DNA from: Boswellia sacra
Lineage: Eukaryota; Streptophyta; Magnoliopsida; Sapindales; Burseraceae
Reading direction: 5' to 3'
NCBI GenBank assembly: GCA_013180625.2
Contig: SNVD02014776.1
Coordinates: forward strand, 558,001 to 622,000
Length of the DNA stretch: 64,000 nucleotides
Shown: one piece after another, positions 34,196-47,568 of the stretch
Numbering within the stretch: position 1 is the first letter of the stretch
Layout: the number at the start of each line of letters is the position of its first letter
Translations under genes and position numbers: made by a program
The notes under the pieces: generated by a model
The model's input: the letters and a program-made list of their open reading frames with translations, nothing else
Databases searched by the model: none
Told to the model about the DNA's origin: nothing

Positions 34196-35284
34196 AGGAG
34201 AATCATGAAATTTCCTTAGATATGAAGTGATATGTTCACAGCTGGAGATTGCATAGCTGTGAGAGACGAGCTATAGGTAACACAGAATCGCAGGAGACCG
34301 GGTAATGACAGGAAAAGTTTAATTCTGTAATGAAGTCTGTGACATTATTGTCTGTAGAGTAGGGCAATGTGAAGACTTTTTGATATATATTTCGGCTTCG
34401 CTGCAGTGAGGAAGAAGTGAAAAAAAAAAAAAAAAAAAAACTAAAGAATTATACCATGGCCATGAAGGTATCTCTCGAGTAGATTGCTGGTGACTTCATT
34501 TCCCTGCTTTATTCTTTTTCTTTTAAATGAAAACAACAATAACGTTAAAGGTTTTGTACTATCTATGTCATATTCATAGGAAAGAACGATGACTGCATGG
34601 GAGGTATGCAATAAATTTTCAATAATTTGCATTTATCTAAATACAGTTCTGATGACCAGTGCGTCTGTCAATTAATGATTCCAACCAATTTTTAGAACAG
34701 AAAGTATATTAGTCTGTTACGGGGGGAATTCTGGTACTTTTAAGAGCGTTTTTGTATCAATATTGTTTTAATCGAAATTGATTCAAAGCAAAAATCAAGA
34801 AAGCCATCGAAATGACTTCAAAAATATATTTTAGGTGCATATCCGAGCATTTTTAAGTTAAAATGGCTCTTGAAATGTTTATTAGAAAAGTTCTTTTACG
34901 GTACTTACTAAGCTTCTACGGGGATGCGGACATCAAAAATCTCACCGAGGAAAAGAGGTGAACTTCAGTAAGTTTTGGGGTAGTGAAGATTGAAGTCATG
35001 CGAAATCAAGTTTTCTACGGACAAGCTAAATCAAAGTTTCAGCAAATAAATGCTTCTAACACACTCTTTATGAATAAGCCAAAAGTAAGTCAGTACAATA
35101 ATTTTTAACCATTAACTACTTAGAATTCAAATGCACGAGAAGATGAGATGCTCTAACCTTTAATAAAGCTGCATAGCCTCTTGTTTCTAGTGATACAATG
35201 CAAGCGAAACACACAAAATGGGAAACAATATGTCACTCAAAAATGCCCTGACTACTGTCAACCGTCTACCTAAGTTTGGAATAG
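34196..35284. other. 3' flanks of two convergent genes
   Basis: The 3' region of the REC-like gene comes first, with a 20-base A run at 34423-34442. The 3' region of the reverse-strand HHP4-like gene follows. No further gene was seen. Confidence 0.5.
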
Positions 35285-38200
35285 TTAACACAGACAGGGT
35301 GGAGATCCCTTCCGAAAATCCGTGATACAAAGTGTGGCAACACTGTGGGCAAGTGCCCCAAAAACCACAAATACATGGAAGATTTGATGGCTATGCCCTG
35401 CAATATCAAACGCACCAGGTTTCCATTTCTCTGGTATTCTACTAACATAAAAAACAGCTCCTGCAGTGTACAAAAAAGCCATAGCTAGCTCATATCCCAG
35501 GGCCGCATATATATGTGGATGACCCCAATGGAGCATAACTGCATGTGTTGCAGGTATCACCCCGGAGAATCCCATGCTGAGGAACAGGACAGCCCTGAAG
35601 GAGCGAAGCTGAGGAGTCGATAAAGGAGGTGCCAGGAGGGTGATGATAGCAAGGATACCAAGGACAGTTATGGAAGTAAGATAAAGGAATCGTGTATAGG
35701 GGTTGCAGTAGAAAATGTAGTATATTGGAGCGTAGAATGAGCAGACTATCATGAGGGAAATGCCAGCATAATCCAGGCGCCAGAAGAAGACGTTGAAGCA
35801 TTTGGAGTGGCAAGCTAGTAGGTGGGAGAGGGAGCTGCAAACTAAGCAGCCCATGGCCCCTGATAAGAAAACCAACCAAGGCCATTTGGGAAGAGCTTGA
35901 TACGTGTCTTCTTCAGGTACACGGAAACCTGATGCTCTTGAAATGTGCCTCATATGTGAACACTGCAAACAACCATCAAATATCATTTGCATTTGAGTAA
36001 TTTTGACAACTTGTGCTTCTGTTAGATTACTAGTACTATGCTGAAAATGCCAAATTTCTCTATTCACACCATTTCATCTTCCTGTTCTATGGCATTGTTC
36101 TAAGACTTGGAAATGATTCGCGAAGAGCAGGAAAGTCTTAAGCAAAACAAATAGATTAAATGACAAATATATCAATTTAATTAAGAAAAGTCTGTTTTAT
36201 AATCGTTGCACATGAAGCTAATCAACCATGCAATGTCACATTAACTATGTGTTATGCTATATTTTGATTGATCGATTGCATGTGCATTGATTATAAATAA
36301 TCTTTTTTACATTTAATGACATAAAATACATGTATTGTTGAAAGTTTCTGGTAAGAACTCATTTGCCTAACAACAACAAGTTCAACTACACTTCTATGAT
36401 TGATGGATGCACATGCAGCAGTCAGAGCAACAACCGTCCAGGGATCCCAATTTGGTGTGATGGAAGCAAGTTCAGGTACCCTCAAAACAGACACCACCCA
36501 CTTGCTCATATTGGCAATATGTTGTTATAAACTACTATAGATTTTTGTACACTTTAACCGACACTTACATAATCAAGCATTTCACCACATTATCCCACAA
36601 CGAAGATTCATATCAATTTGGACACTTTCCCATTGAAGATTAACAAAGAGATTATTTTATATTGGACTGTTGGTAGTAGATTGACACGTTTACAAGGATT
36701 AGCTAAGCGTCTTATCTTTTTGATGATATCGTTATCCATGAAAAGGACTTTAACCCAATTCCATAATGCCCATGTGATGTCCCTTAAACTTAAAACTTCA
36801 CCATTACCTGTGCCATTTAATAATATTTTCAAACATGTAATCGTTTGTTCATTATTTCAACTCAACATCATACAGTTATACTTTCCAATAAAAATGCATG
36901 TCATTTCTGATGTAATATTTCTTCTTTGAATCTTACATTAGAGTTCCCACCCCGCAAAAAATGATTTATATGAACAACCTTAAAACATATTATATAAATG
37001 TATCATGTTAAAAGATGATATACTCTTTTGTGATAAACCTTAAAACTTTCCCTTAATCTTCACCAAAACACCAGTCCATGTGTAATGGCAACCTTTTGGG
37101 TTTTCAGATAGTTCAAAGCAAAACTTTATAATGTTTTTGGCTTTCAAAATAAAAAATTTGGAAAAATCCCATGTGAATACAAGACTTGGTTGGTGAAAAG
37201 GGTTTGAATTGGAATGAAAACAGAATCTTTGACATATGAAAAAAAAAAAAAACACTTAATACATGATATAACCACGAAAGGAAGTGATTTTATTTATATT
37301 AAATCAGGTTCTAAAATAGATAGTACTATTTAATTTGACATTAAAAAATAAATAATTTAATTAAATTTATATTGTGTCCGATTAATGTGCAATAAAATAA
37401 TAGATGAAGAGTTATAGATGCGAATCTTTAGGATGGTTTGGATTCTTATTGGTTATTTTACTTTATTTTATAATTTATTTTAATAAAATAAATTAGTCCG
37501 ACATGTTAGTGAGTGCAATTAATACTACATTGTTCATTTCGATATATTATGCTCGTGGGATAAATTGTTTGTTAACATTTTTAAAATATTATTTTTTAAA
37601 AATATATATTTAATAATAAATTTAAATCAATATAAATTATATATTATTTTTAAAATTTAAAAAAATTAAAATCAAACTCATTTTTTTTAAATTTTAAAAA
37701 TAAAAGTTCAAAAAATATGTAAACAAACGTAATCTAAATATCTAAAATTTATGATATTATATTTTAAGAATGATAATAATTATTAACCCTAGGATTTTAT
37801 ATTTTTATTTATTTATTAAAAATGATTTAGTAATAAGATTTAAGAAAAGAAGAAGAAAAGGTTGGTGTTGAAAATCGAAAAAGAATGAAAAGATCACATG
37901 GCGAATGGGCCCACTTATGTGGCCATGGAATATCTCGCTTTCCGGACCCGACCTTCACTCTTTTCGCTTCTGTCACCTCCTCTCCATCCCTCATTTTATC
38001 TCTCTCTCCCTCTCCCACGGTCCCACCCATAAAAAATAAAGAATTCAACCAAAAAAAAAAAAAAAGAGAAAGAAGGAAATTAAAAAGAACTCACTGGAAC
38101 TACCGCGTGATTATCCGAAAGGTTCATCGTGTCCCTCGGCAACATCATCAACGGCCCTGATACCTCCCCTGACCTGCTCTCCCACCACAACCGTGCACAA

Positions 38201-38764
38201 TCACCATGATCATGATCATCAGATTAAAAAGAAAAACCAGCCAAATTGATGATCGATCAACATTCAAACTTCAGTACCAACATATTAAAAAAATAAAAAT
38301 AAAAATAAAAATTACCTGTAAAACAAGCTTTTTATGAATGTAAAACCTCGATCAACCTCCATGGTCTCCACGGAGACGCTCATCAGCATCAAAGCTGCAA
38401 ATATCACAAACCCCACCAAATGCCTGCACATCAATCCACATCATGATTATACAAGGTATAAAGAAACATATATAGATAAGAAGATGATGATGAAGCACAC
38501 GTACGTCCAAATATTGAGGGTTTCGTTGTGCCAAGAAAACAAGCTGAAAAAAGCATCCTTTAAGGGCCATTCACACCTGTAATAATTCAATATGTATTCA
38601 TTATCTTTCAAGTAATCAGGCAACTCTTCAAACTTCACCAATCGTAGACTCTCCAATCCCTTCACATCATCATCACCGCCTTTCTCCTTCTCTAATTTCT
38701 TCTTGTTCCTGTTCTTATTGCTCCTTTGCTGCTGCTGATGTTGATGATGACGACGACACTGCAT
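35285..38764 (-). CDS. heptahelical transmembrane protein, HHP4/PAQR-like
   Basis: Plant member of the progestin and adipoQ receptor family, an integral membrane protein with seven helices. Reverse-strand exons: 38764-38505, 38423-38316, 36504 to about 36390, 35962-35285. Exons 1, 2 and 4 are firm. Exon 3 has weak signals, and its donor could also be at 36435. With the longer exon 3 the protein is 386 aa. The N-terminus holds [17 protein letters not shown] and [14 protein letters not shown]. The helices follow with conserved [30 protein letters not shown] and [19 protein letters not shown]. The His residues in the first and last of these motifs form the likely metal site of PAQR proteins. ATG could also be 38782, 18 nt upstream and in frame. 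HHP4/HHP5 are the nearest relatives by memory. A sugar- or stress-related role is known only loosely for plant HHPs. Confidence 0.85.
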
Positions 38765-38836
38765 GTTTGCAATAGAATACATACGTTTATATATATATAT
38801 AAAAGAAATATATGTGTGTTCTTGTTTTTCAACCAG

Positions 38837-38968
38837 CTAAGGCTCGCCGGAAGAATATCCCGGAGTAGGATTGTTTTTCCGGCCAGGTAGCTGCCGGCTG
38901 TGGGTTTTTCCGTTGGATCTGGTGTGGGGTTGATGAGGAGGAGGAGGAGGAGGAGGGCTCTCCTTCAT
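38837..38968 (-). CDS. possible upstream ORF before the HHP4-like start
   Basis: A 43-codon frame (ATG at 38968, TAG at 38839-38837) begins MKESPPPPPPPHQPH and lies just upstream of the HHP4-like start. It contains a run of seven prolines encoded by a (CCT)n/(GGA)n microsatellite. If it is in the leader, it would be a uORF. No splice that would fuse it to the main frame could be found. Confidence 0.35.
   Translation of the reverse strand: MKESPPPPPPPHQPHTRSNGKTHSRQLPGRKNNPTPGYSSGEP
38937..38956. repeat. (GGA)n trinucleotide repeat
   Basis: Six to seven GAG/GGA units on the plus strand, encoding the proline run of the possible uORF on the reverse strand. Confidence 0.8.
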
Positions 38969-41900
38969 TATTTGTGATGAGCTGCTATATATACAAAAGG
39001 GGCGTGTAAGAACCAATTGATTTAAACCAGCTACGCAAACTCTAACATGGGAAACGTGATATCATTTAAAAAAAAATAAACTAAGCATTCATCAAACGTG
39101 TCAATACATGATTGGCTCTGAAGGTTGGATTTATGTTTCCTTAAATACTTTAGGGAAAATACTTGTAGAAGACGTTTTCACTATTATATATGACAAGTAT
39201 CATTTTTTATCTCGTATTGTCTTACGTGTCGTCCATATAAATACGTATTTGATACTTGATGTATTATAGTTTAACTATAAAAATCTACACATAACTATGA
39301 AAAGATATTAGCTTAAAAATAAATAATATTCATAAATATTTCTTGAATATATGATTGTATTGTACGATAAAGGTAATTAGAAATTCGATAAATGAATTAC
39401 TCAGGTATAATCTATATTTTTTTAAAATAATTTATTTTTTATTATAATTAGTAAATGATGGAAGAAAAAGTTTCTTCATGAATGATTTATTGTAATTTAA
39501 GTCTTAAACTACATATAAACTTCAATTCTTTTCTAAGTTAAAATATGTGATAAAAACTTTGAAATTAAGGTGATTAGTTGAGTTTGAATATTAATTTATG
39601 TGATATTTAATTATTACAAAAACAATAAATTTTATAGATGTGGAAATGTAAAATAAAAAAAATATATCTAGTTTCATGATTCTTACAAGAAGTAATTGCT
39701 TGCTTAAGATTTGTGGGCAATTCAAATAATTAAACATAGATATAGAAGTGGAGTAATTGCAAAGCTTCAGATGAATTAGTGAAAATATATAATTTTTTTT
39801 TCAAGTAAGGAATTTAACAACATGCTATTGAGTTTGGAAGAAAAATTTAAAAAAAGAAAAACCTTAATTTCGATTATCAAAATCGTGACTCTATTAAGAG
39901 TTAATTTGCATGGGGAGATTTATAAATAGGTTTTATTCAAGAAAGTAATATTTTTGTGAAAGATTAATTAAAATTAAATAATTAAACACACATGAGGTTG
40001 TAAGGTAGAATATCTTGGGCGGTACTCATGATATAGCTTTGGCTAATTAATTAATTTATATAATAAAGAACAATGAAATTTAATTGGCGGTCCGAACTTT
40101 AAAACCAAATAATCATCATAACATATCATAAAAATGTAAAGAATATATATATATATATATAGGGTAACCATTCGTCGCATTTCCAATAACGTTATTTTGA
40201 AATGTCAAAACTTGTAGACTCCCATCTCTCTTTATAATGACTTTTCTGTTAAATAAATATAGAACAGGTCAATGGCACTAGAAAGAAAGCCAGATAAAGC
40301 CAGCTAGAGTCTTCTTAGACCAATTTTGAATTTGAAATTGTGGAAGCTCGATCGCTTCTCTCTTCTTAATTAATATGAAAGTGCCAACAATTGGCTATGG
40401 GTTTTTTTTTTTTTTTTAATTTCTTCTTCTTCCTTCTTCTTATTGAGCTATGTATCTTACCAAAAAAGAAAAAAAAAATCATTATTTCAGCTTTAGTCTT
40501 GTAAAGCTTCTTCTTAGAATTCCAATTGTTGAGAAGCTAGATGAGAAGTTCTTTTAATTAAAAGAAAAAAAAAGTAGTCTTATTGTGTATTATAAAATTA
40601 ACATTGTTTATACTTCAAAATATGTATACCTTCATTACAAAAATCATTAAATATACATATATATATATAAATGATTTTTATATGAAATTACATGATCTTT
40701 AAGAGACACTACAGTCTTTTAACTATTGACATACATTATTATAACATATGTTAATACTATCTTTAAAAATAAAATATCTATATATTGTAGGGGAAGAGGG
40801 TAAAGGGTGTTCACCTAAAAATTAATTCAGTTAATTGAGGGTATAGTTGGAAATCTTGGGCACAAAAATTGGCAAACCTGAAGTGGATTATTTTATCAAC
40901 AATTAGAGGTTGGTGAGCCGTTTGGGCTACATCTTCATGGTAGATGCAATAAGGAACTCCAAGTCGATTGCTGTATTGATTTGGATTTTGGTGAAGAATT
41001 ATATAGATTAATACATTAATTATATACTGTATCTTTGTCTTATATTGTAAAATTGATTTGCTATTAATCAGTTCAACCAACAATAGTCATTGAAGGAGAA
41101 AAAATTTATTTTTTTCAATCAGATTTTATTCATCCCTAATCCCTTATATTTAATTTGGAAAAAAAAGAATATGAAAAAGTTTGAGAGAATATAACCCATA
41201 TTGGCCAGGCGTCATAATAAGCTACAATCTAAGCGCAAAGTTGCACATTAAAATATAAATGCAACATTGGAGAATTTTAACAATTAACATTTTCCCTTTT
41301 GTTACATATCTTATAGATTGCAACTTTTCTGGGTATTCCGTCAAATTGCAACAAAAAGAATATATTCTTGTCAAGAAAATATTTGCTCGAAAAGTGAAAT
41401 GATTCCTTCCTTTTCCAAGAAAACAATCATCCACCATTCGAGCAAGTCTCCTATTCGTCTGAATGACAGATTCCAATGCCCATCATCTTCTCTTGCTTCA
41501 AAGGCTTTGTTTCTTCTGGGCTCTCTTTTGCAATTTTCTGCTAATGATCGTGTAACGACTGTTTAATGAAATCAAGTATGCAATTGTTGAAGATCCAAGC
41601 CATTAATTGTTTTTATTACAACGTGAGTCGTGAGATAACTATTATAACAATTTCTTTTCTGAATATATATATATGCATGCTACACTTCACAGTTTGTGTT
41701 TATGCATTATTAATCATCTCTATCCAAATGCCAAATATTTTGAAATTCATTGGACTTAGATTTAATTTCAACATTACTGTTAGTCAGGATTTGTGCATCA
41801 GTAATCAGTTCTATCCAAACGCCAAAATATTAGTCTTTGAATATAATGGTCGTTCCTTTGTATAAAGTCTAAGATATGCCTTTACAACTATTTAATGTTA

Positions 41901-44213
41901 GGACAATTAACGCAATAACAAATATTTATACTATATTATAATTTTTTAAGAAAATTGAAATATGTTATAATTTTACATCAGCTGATATAGATTAATTTAC
42001 TCTTAATAATTTAATATAGTTATCTGTTTAACAAAAATAAATTTAAAAAAAAAAAGAGTTTTCTACTTAAAATTTTAAAATGCATTCAACCTCGGAGTGG
42101 TTGCCTTTCGGGGGACTGGGCCGCCCTAATTTTTAAGCTTGTCCAAATTAAAACCCAACTCTAATTTAACGGGCCTTGCAGGAAAGTAAAACGAGAGATT
42201 GGCCCATCAATTAGCTTCTCCAAAGCCTGCATTTTGTAATTCACTAGGTATGATTTGTGTAATTAAAATGCGTTTAAAGAGAGTTATTAATTAATTGTTA
42301 TCATCAAAAACAAATTTCTAAAAATATCTAGAGAGCACCGTTACTGAACCAAATATTTGATATATATTTGGATTAATTAAAGATTTTAGAATTATAAATA
42401 GTCCCAAATCCATTATTTCTTGGGTCCTTTGTTGTCCCTATAAATGCAATTAATTATGACGTTAATATTTCTTAACTCTAACACGCCAATATTTACGCAC
42501 TTTCTATTCAGATATTTAATTTATGGGTCTGCCTAAAATGTGAGGCCTTAAAAATCAATGCTAAAATTTAGTTAGGCCTTATTTAAATAATTAGGTACTT
42601 ATAATTATTGCTCTACCGTCTAGGGTTCAATTTAATTTAATTATCTTCTAATCTCACACAACTTTTATAAATAACTGCAAATTTATCTTTAAAAAATACA
42701 CCAAGAAACGAAGACCATGTACTTCTCAAAAAAATTTTTTTCCAAAAAGAAAATTAAGAAAATCATTAGTAAAGAAGAAGAAGAAGAATATCTTATGTAG
42801 ACGAGTCCCATGGATTACTAGTAGAAAAACTAAATCCCAAGTTAACTAGATGATCGGTGATGAATTTCACAACATTAGAACTATTCATATATGAAAAAGA
42901 AAACACCTAAAACCAGCACAACAAATTAAAATCCGATCAAAATATTCATTTAAAACGTAAAAGATTTCGTACTGTTTGAGTGCCTCAACTAGCTACGTTG
43001 GTGGCTGATAGTCTAATATTGGTCAACAATTGATCTGTTGTCCGATTCATGTTCTCTTGCAGGATTAGGGACCAACGATATGGATAGCCAGTGGTTCAGT
43101 TACCAAATTTTCCTTATACGATATTTTTGATTTTTTTTTAATATAAATTATAAGTACAATTGGGAAAAATAATAATGTGCTGTTACGATGAAGCCATGGG
43201 ACGGGGGAATGGGCATTTGATGCCATAAATTTAATTAATTAATTAAACCCCGCTGGGGGGGTCCTACGGAGCAGCTGCAGCAGCATGATACAGTAAAGCA
43301 ATAAATTCAAAAGAGAAAGTTGGCAAATTAAACCTAAGCTTCGCTATTTGATTTCGTAACATGTAAACTAAAGTTATAATTAATACTACACACATGGTTA
43401 GTTGCACCATATCACAATGCTAGCTGCTGCCACTAGTATGCATCTGAGACACCAAAGTCAAAAACACCATTATTCGAACCGTGATCTGTATTCGGTTGCT
43501 ATAAGATAACTTACAAATTAACGTATATATAACTAATTATATATATGATATAATAATTTAATGGTTTTTCATTAATCCCATAAATTTAGGATATATCACT
43601 GGAAATTCTTTGTTAATTTAAAAAAAAAATGTATTACACGAGGTTTGGCTTTAATATGAGTAGTCCAATCAAGTTTTTCATAAGCTTTCATATTCTTTGA
43701 ATTGAAGAAATTTTTATGAGCGTGACTAGAAGAGAACTTATTAGAGACTCAATCAGCTGAATACAGAATCTTATATTTTTAGGTAGTTTTATCTATTCTT
43801 TATCTGAACCCAAGTCAGCTCGATGGAATCAAAATTTAGGAGCATATTATAGTGAAATTATATTATTACATATAAAAAGATGACAACACCGATACGCACA
43901 GGTAAGAAATAGATATATATTATATATAAAAAGAACAAATAAAAAGGGAGCAACAAAGGGAATTAGCTCCAAGATAAAAGCATAAAGGGGTTAACTGATT
44001 TGGATGAAAATGAATACGATTGTGATAGCACATACCACAAGGGTAGGTGAAGACAAGAGAGAAGAGACCATTGGAGCCGGTTGGAGACGGCCACATACAG
44101 CCTTTCACAGCCGGCTGTCTCTAATGTGCCAGCCCACACTCTTTTGACCCTTTTCATTTGCCTCTCCTTGCCTGTAATTCCTTTAAAACCCTCTTCATTG
44201 GAGGACCGAGTCG
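38969..44213. other. long AT-rich intergenic region
   Basis: More than 5 kb with no supportable gene. It contains low-complexity AT tracts (for example (AT)n near 40146-40160), a GC-richer patch around 42090-42190, and promoter-proximal DNA of the next gene towards the right. No inverted-repeat element or protein match was recognised. Confidence 0.45.
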
Positions 44214-44219
44214 TATAAA
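44214..44219 (+). promoter_or_regulatory. candidate TATA box of the WRI-like gene
   Basis: TATAAA lies 111 bp upstream of the start codon and is followed by a pyrimidine-rich leader. Spacing is plausible. No start site is known. Confidence 0.4.
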
Positions 44220-44329
44220 CTTTTTCGATTTTTTTTCTCTCGATCGCTATCTCCTATCGTCTCTTCTTCATCCTTTGACGTATTATAATTATCTATCTAT
44301 CTAGCTTGCTATAGCTGGTAGTGTGTCTC

Positions 44330-46808
44330 ATGGCGAAGTTATCACAGCGCAACCAGAAAAACCATGCAAACGTTAACGCTAATAGTACTACTACTAATAA
44401 TAATAATAATGGTGTGACTAAGGTGAAACGAACTAGGAGAAGTGTTCCAAGAGACTCTCCTCCTCAACGTAGCTCCATTTACAGAGGAGTCACTAGGCAA
44501 GTAAACTAAACAATTTTTTGGTTATGATTATGATATTTTCAAGGTAATTATTTGGATTTTGGTTTCTTTTCTAAAAGCTGGGTTTGCTTGTCTCAGGCAC
44601 CGGTGGACAGGCCGATATGAAGCTCATTTGTGGGACAAGAATTGCTGGAATGAATCACAGAATAAGAAAGGACGACAAGGTTAAATTCATTAGCTTTCTT
44701 TATACCCTTTATGTTATTAAAATTTTCATTTCTCAATTAATAGTACTAGTTATGAAGCTATGTTATTGACGGACTTTTGGTTTCCTTCTTTGGTTTTCTG
44801 GTGTTGGTGCATTTTTTCCTGGAAATTACTCGAATGCAGTCTACCTTGGTATGTTTCATTCACTATTTACATGCATCTTGTAGTTAAAAAGACATCTGGG
44901 GAAAGTCTTTCATTGCGATTCTTCCTTTGTGTCATTGCTTTTCAGGTGCTTATGATGATGAAGCAGCAGCAGCACATGCTTATGACTTAGCAGCACTCAA
45001 GTACTGGGGTCAAGACACCATTCTCAACTTTCCTGTAATTTTTTTCTATCTTTTTAATCTTGTTAATAAATGAAGATGGTTTATGGATATTATAAGCATC
45101 TATTGAAGAGGAAATCTTATAACATCATCGATTTGTAGTTGTCAACGTACCAAAAGGAGATGAAAGAAATGGAGGGTCAGTCCAGAGAAGAGTATATTGG
45201 ATCATTGAGAAGGTGAGTTTCATGTCAATGGGGGTTCATGATCAAGAAGTAGAAAATTTTTTAAAATGTTTCCCCACTTAATTATATTTGATATTTTTTT
45301 ATTTATTTAACATTTTGGATTTGAAATTTGCAGGAAAAGCAGCGGCTTTTCTCGGGGAGTTTCTAAATACAGAGGTGTTGCAAGGTAGTCATCGTGATTT
45401 TTCTTTTTACACGTACCCTTTTGTTTCGGTTTTTTATTTTAACAGGATCATGCTTGTGATGAATAAAGATTTGAAATTATCATACTATAGCAAATGTTTA
45501 TACGTACTCTATATATTTCCAAATCAATATTTGAGATCAATAAGATTGTGATCCTTTTATCACAAATTGGTTATTTCATTTTTCTTGTTTCCCTGTGCAG
45601 ACATCATCACAATGGTAGATGGGAGGCTCGGATTGGGAGAGTGTTCGGCAACAAATACCTTTACCTTGGCACATACGGTAATGCAATATTCTCCCCTAAT
45701 AATGTTGCATCTTAATTAATTATTACTTCTCAACCACAACTGGCTGCTTAAACCCACTTGATTTGCTTCCATTCGTCTGCAATATGACCAAGCAAAATGG
45801 CCTATTAACTTGTCTACAATGAAGCCAAGCAGCAAATACAGTTACAGTTTTAGTTACTTTATTAGGAGGTGGCCACCCAATTTAAAGATTAAAGACGCCT
45901 TATTAGCTTGCAAGTATAGGTAAGGCAAGGCAAATATAGCATAGATAGACCAAATCAATGTCAATTTGTTAGGGTGGTCCTCCAACGACCCTGCAACCCT
46001 CTCAAGTACTTCCCCCCTTACATTAATTTCAATCTGCAGGCTCCAGCCTCCACCTAATTTTACACATTAAATGATTATTTAATTAATTTTTACATCATTA
46101 ATTATTTTTTAGAGCGTTACTATAAAAAACACTTTTCTGATGTGCATGTTTGTATTATCATAGAATTAATTAATTAGTATCGTTTTCATATAACGAAACT
46201 TAATTTCTTAATGATCTCCTTAATTTCTCGCAGCTACCCAAGAGGAAGCTGCCACCGCATACGATATGGCGGCCATTGAGTACCGGGGGCTAAACGCCGT
46301 CACCAACTTTGACCTCAGTCGTTATATCAAGTGGCTGAAACCTGATCATCACGGCCTCAACAATCCAAACCATCTTGCCAACCCTAATCAGCTGCAGCTA
46401 GATCACACAAGCTCGACATCAACAACGCTTGATGGTGGTAACAATCATCAAGAATTCAACTTAAGCTTCTTAAACAATGTCCAACAAAGTACAATTGCGC
46501 CCACCAATGAAACCCCAGTGCTGAGTCAGCCAGCAAGGTCAGTAAATGCCACATCTGCACTGGGGCTTCTCCTTCAGTCCTCAAAGTTCAAGGAGATGAT
46601 GGAGATGACTTCCTCTGAAGCTGATCATCATTACACGTCGACGCCATTGATGGAGTCCGACTCACTTCAGTGTAGCTTCCCTGAGGACATTCAGACGTAC
46701 TTTGGAGGTCAAGATTCAAGCAGTTTTGGAGAAGGTGAAGATGACATAATCTTTGGTGAGCTCAACTCGCTCGTCCCACCAATGTTTCAGTGCGATTTCG
46801 ATGCTTAA
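44330..46808 (+). CDS. AP2-domain transcription factor, WRI3/WRI4 (ADAP)-like
   Basis: Nuclear DNA-binding protein of the WRINKLED1 branch of AP2 factors. Relatives activate glycolytic and fatty-acid synthesis genes, and WRI3/WRI4 act in floral and stem cutin and wax supply. Eight exons: 44330-44496, 44597-44679, 44840-44848, 44946-45034, 45139-45212, 45334-45384, 45601-45677, 46234-46808 (374 aa, phases consistent). AP2 repeat 1 runs from [20 protein letters not shown] (residue 48) to NFPLSTYQ. Its VYLG element comes from the 9-nt micro-exon. AP2 repeat 2 (about 150-217) contains [20 protein letters not shown] and [15 protein letters not shown]. The N-terminus is Asn/Thr-rich, then basic ([15 protein letters not shown]). 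The C-terminus is acidic and probably activating. The first intron needs a GC donor (AG/GCAAGT). Start is the ATG at 44330, since no earlier in-frame ATG occurs. Confidence 0.93.
44840..44848 (+). other. 9-nt micro-exon of the WRI-like gene
   Basis: TCTACCTTG flanked by tgcag and gtatgt. It supplies most of VYLG, which is conserved in WRI1-type AP2 genes and required for AP2 repeat 1. Confidence 0.9.
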
Positions 46809-47314
46809 AGGAGAAAATCTTTAAGTGGCTTGAAGCCGCATGGAGCTAGGGTTTGTCCTTGATTTATTTTCATACACTACATTTTTTACTATTCATAATT
46901 AATTTCCAAAATAAATGAGCGTAGGTTAACTCTTCGAGAGGATTTGGATCCTATCATATTTGAGTTTTTTTTTTTTGGTTGGATACCAATTATCATATAT
47001 ATGATTTGTGGTTAATCATGACCACACATCGTGTAATATGATATATATGTATTCCAATATTTATAATAGATTCAAGTCAGAAGAGGATCTGAATTTCTTC
47101 TTGTGCATACGAGGCCGCGATTATGCTGAGCTTCACTTAGGTTGATAAATCAAAAGGGATGAGGCAAAGAGGAGGAGAAATTATTAATATCTTATTTTGA
47201 AAGCTGATTAGTCATGTTAAAAAATGGAGTAATTAATTAGTATTTGGTTCATTTATTGTAAACAAAAAATTAAAAATAAAACAAAAATAAAAGAACTGTT
47301 CATCATTATTTTAG

Positions 47315-47349
<35 letters not shown>

Positions 47350-47568
47350 GACGATGATGACTGTAATCGCTTTATTCATGTCTTTCTGCAATTGATATAT
47401 TTTTATTATCATTTTTTCTTATCAATGATAAGTGACTATCTATCAATATTAATATAAGTAATGCTATATTTATAAAATTTATATACAAAGTTTGTGTACA
47501 AAATTGATATAACATCACTCATTCAATGTCATACTTATCAACATTTATAATATTAACTTTATTTTATT
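46809..47568. other. 3' flank of the WRI-like gene and AT-rich DNA
   Basis: No gene was seen. A (TTA)n/(ATT)n microsatellite lies at about 47320-47349. Confidence 0.5.

Noticed and set aside
36608..36929. Possible retroelement fragment (reverse-strand 74-aa frame beginning [11 protein letters not shown])
   Set aside because: I could not match it to a specific gag or pol domain, and it lies in an intron of the HHP4-like gene without LTR signals.
41222..41865. Several 80-100-aa frames in the long intergenic gap
   Set aside because: No domain, no splice context, and composition typical of AT-rich random DNA.
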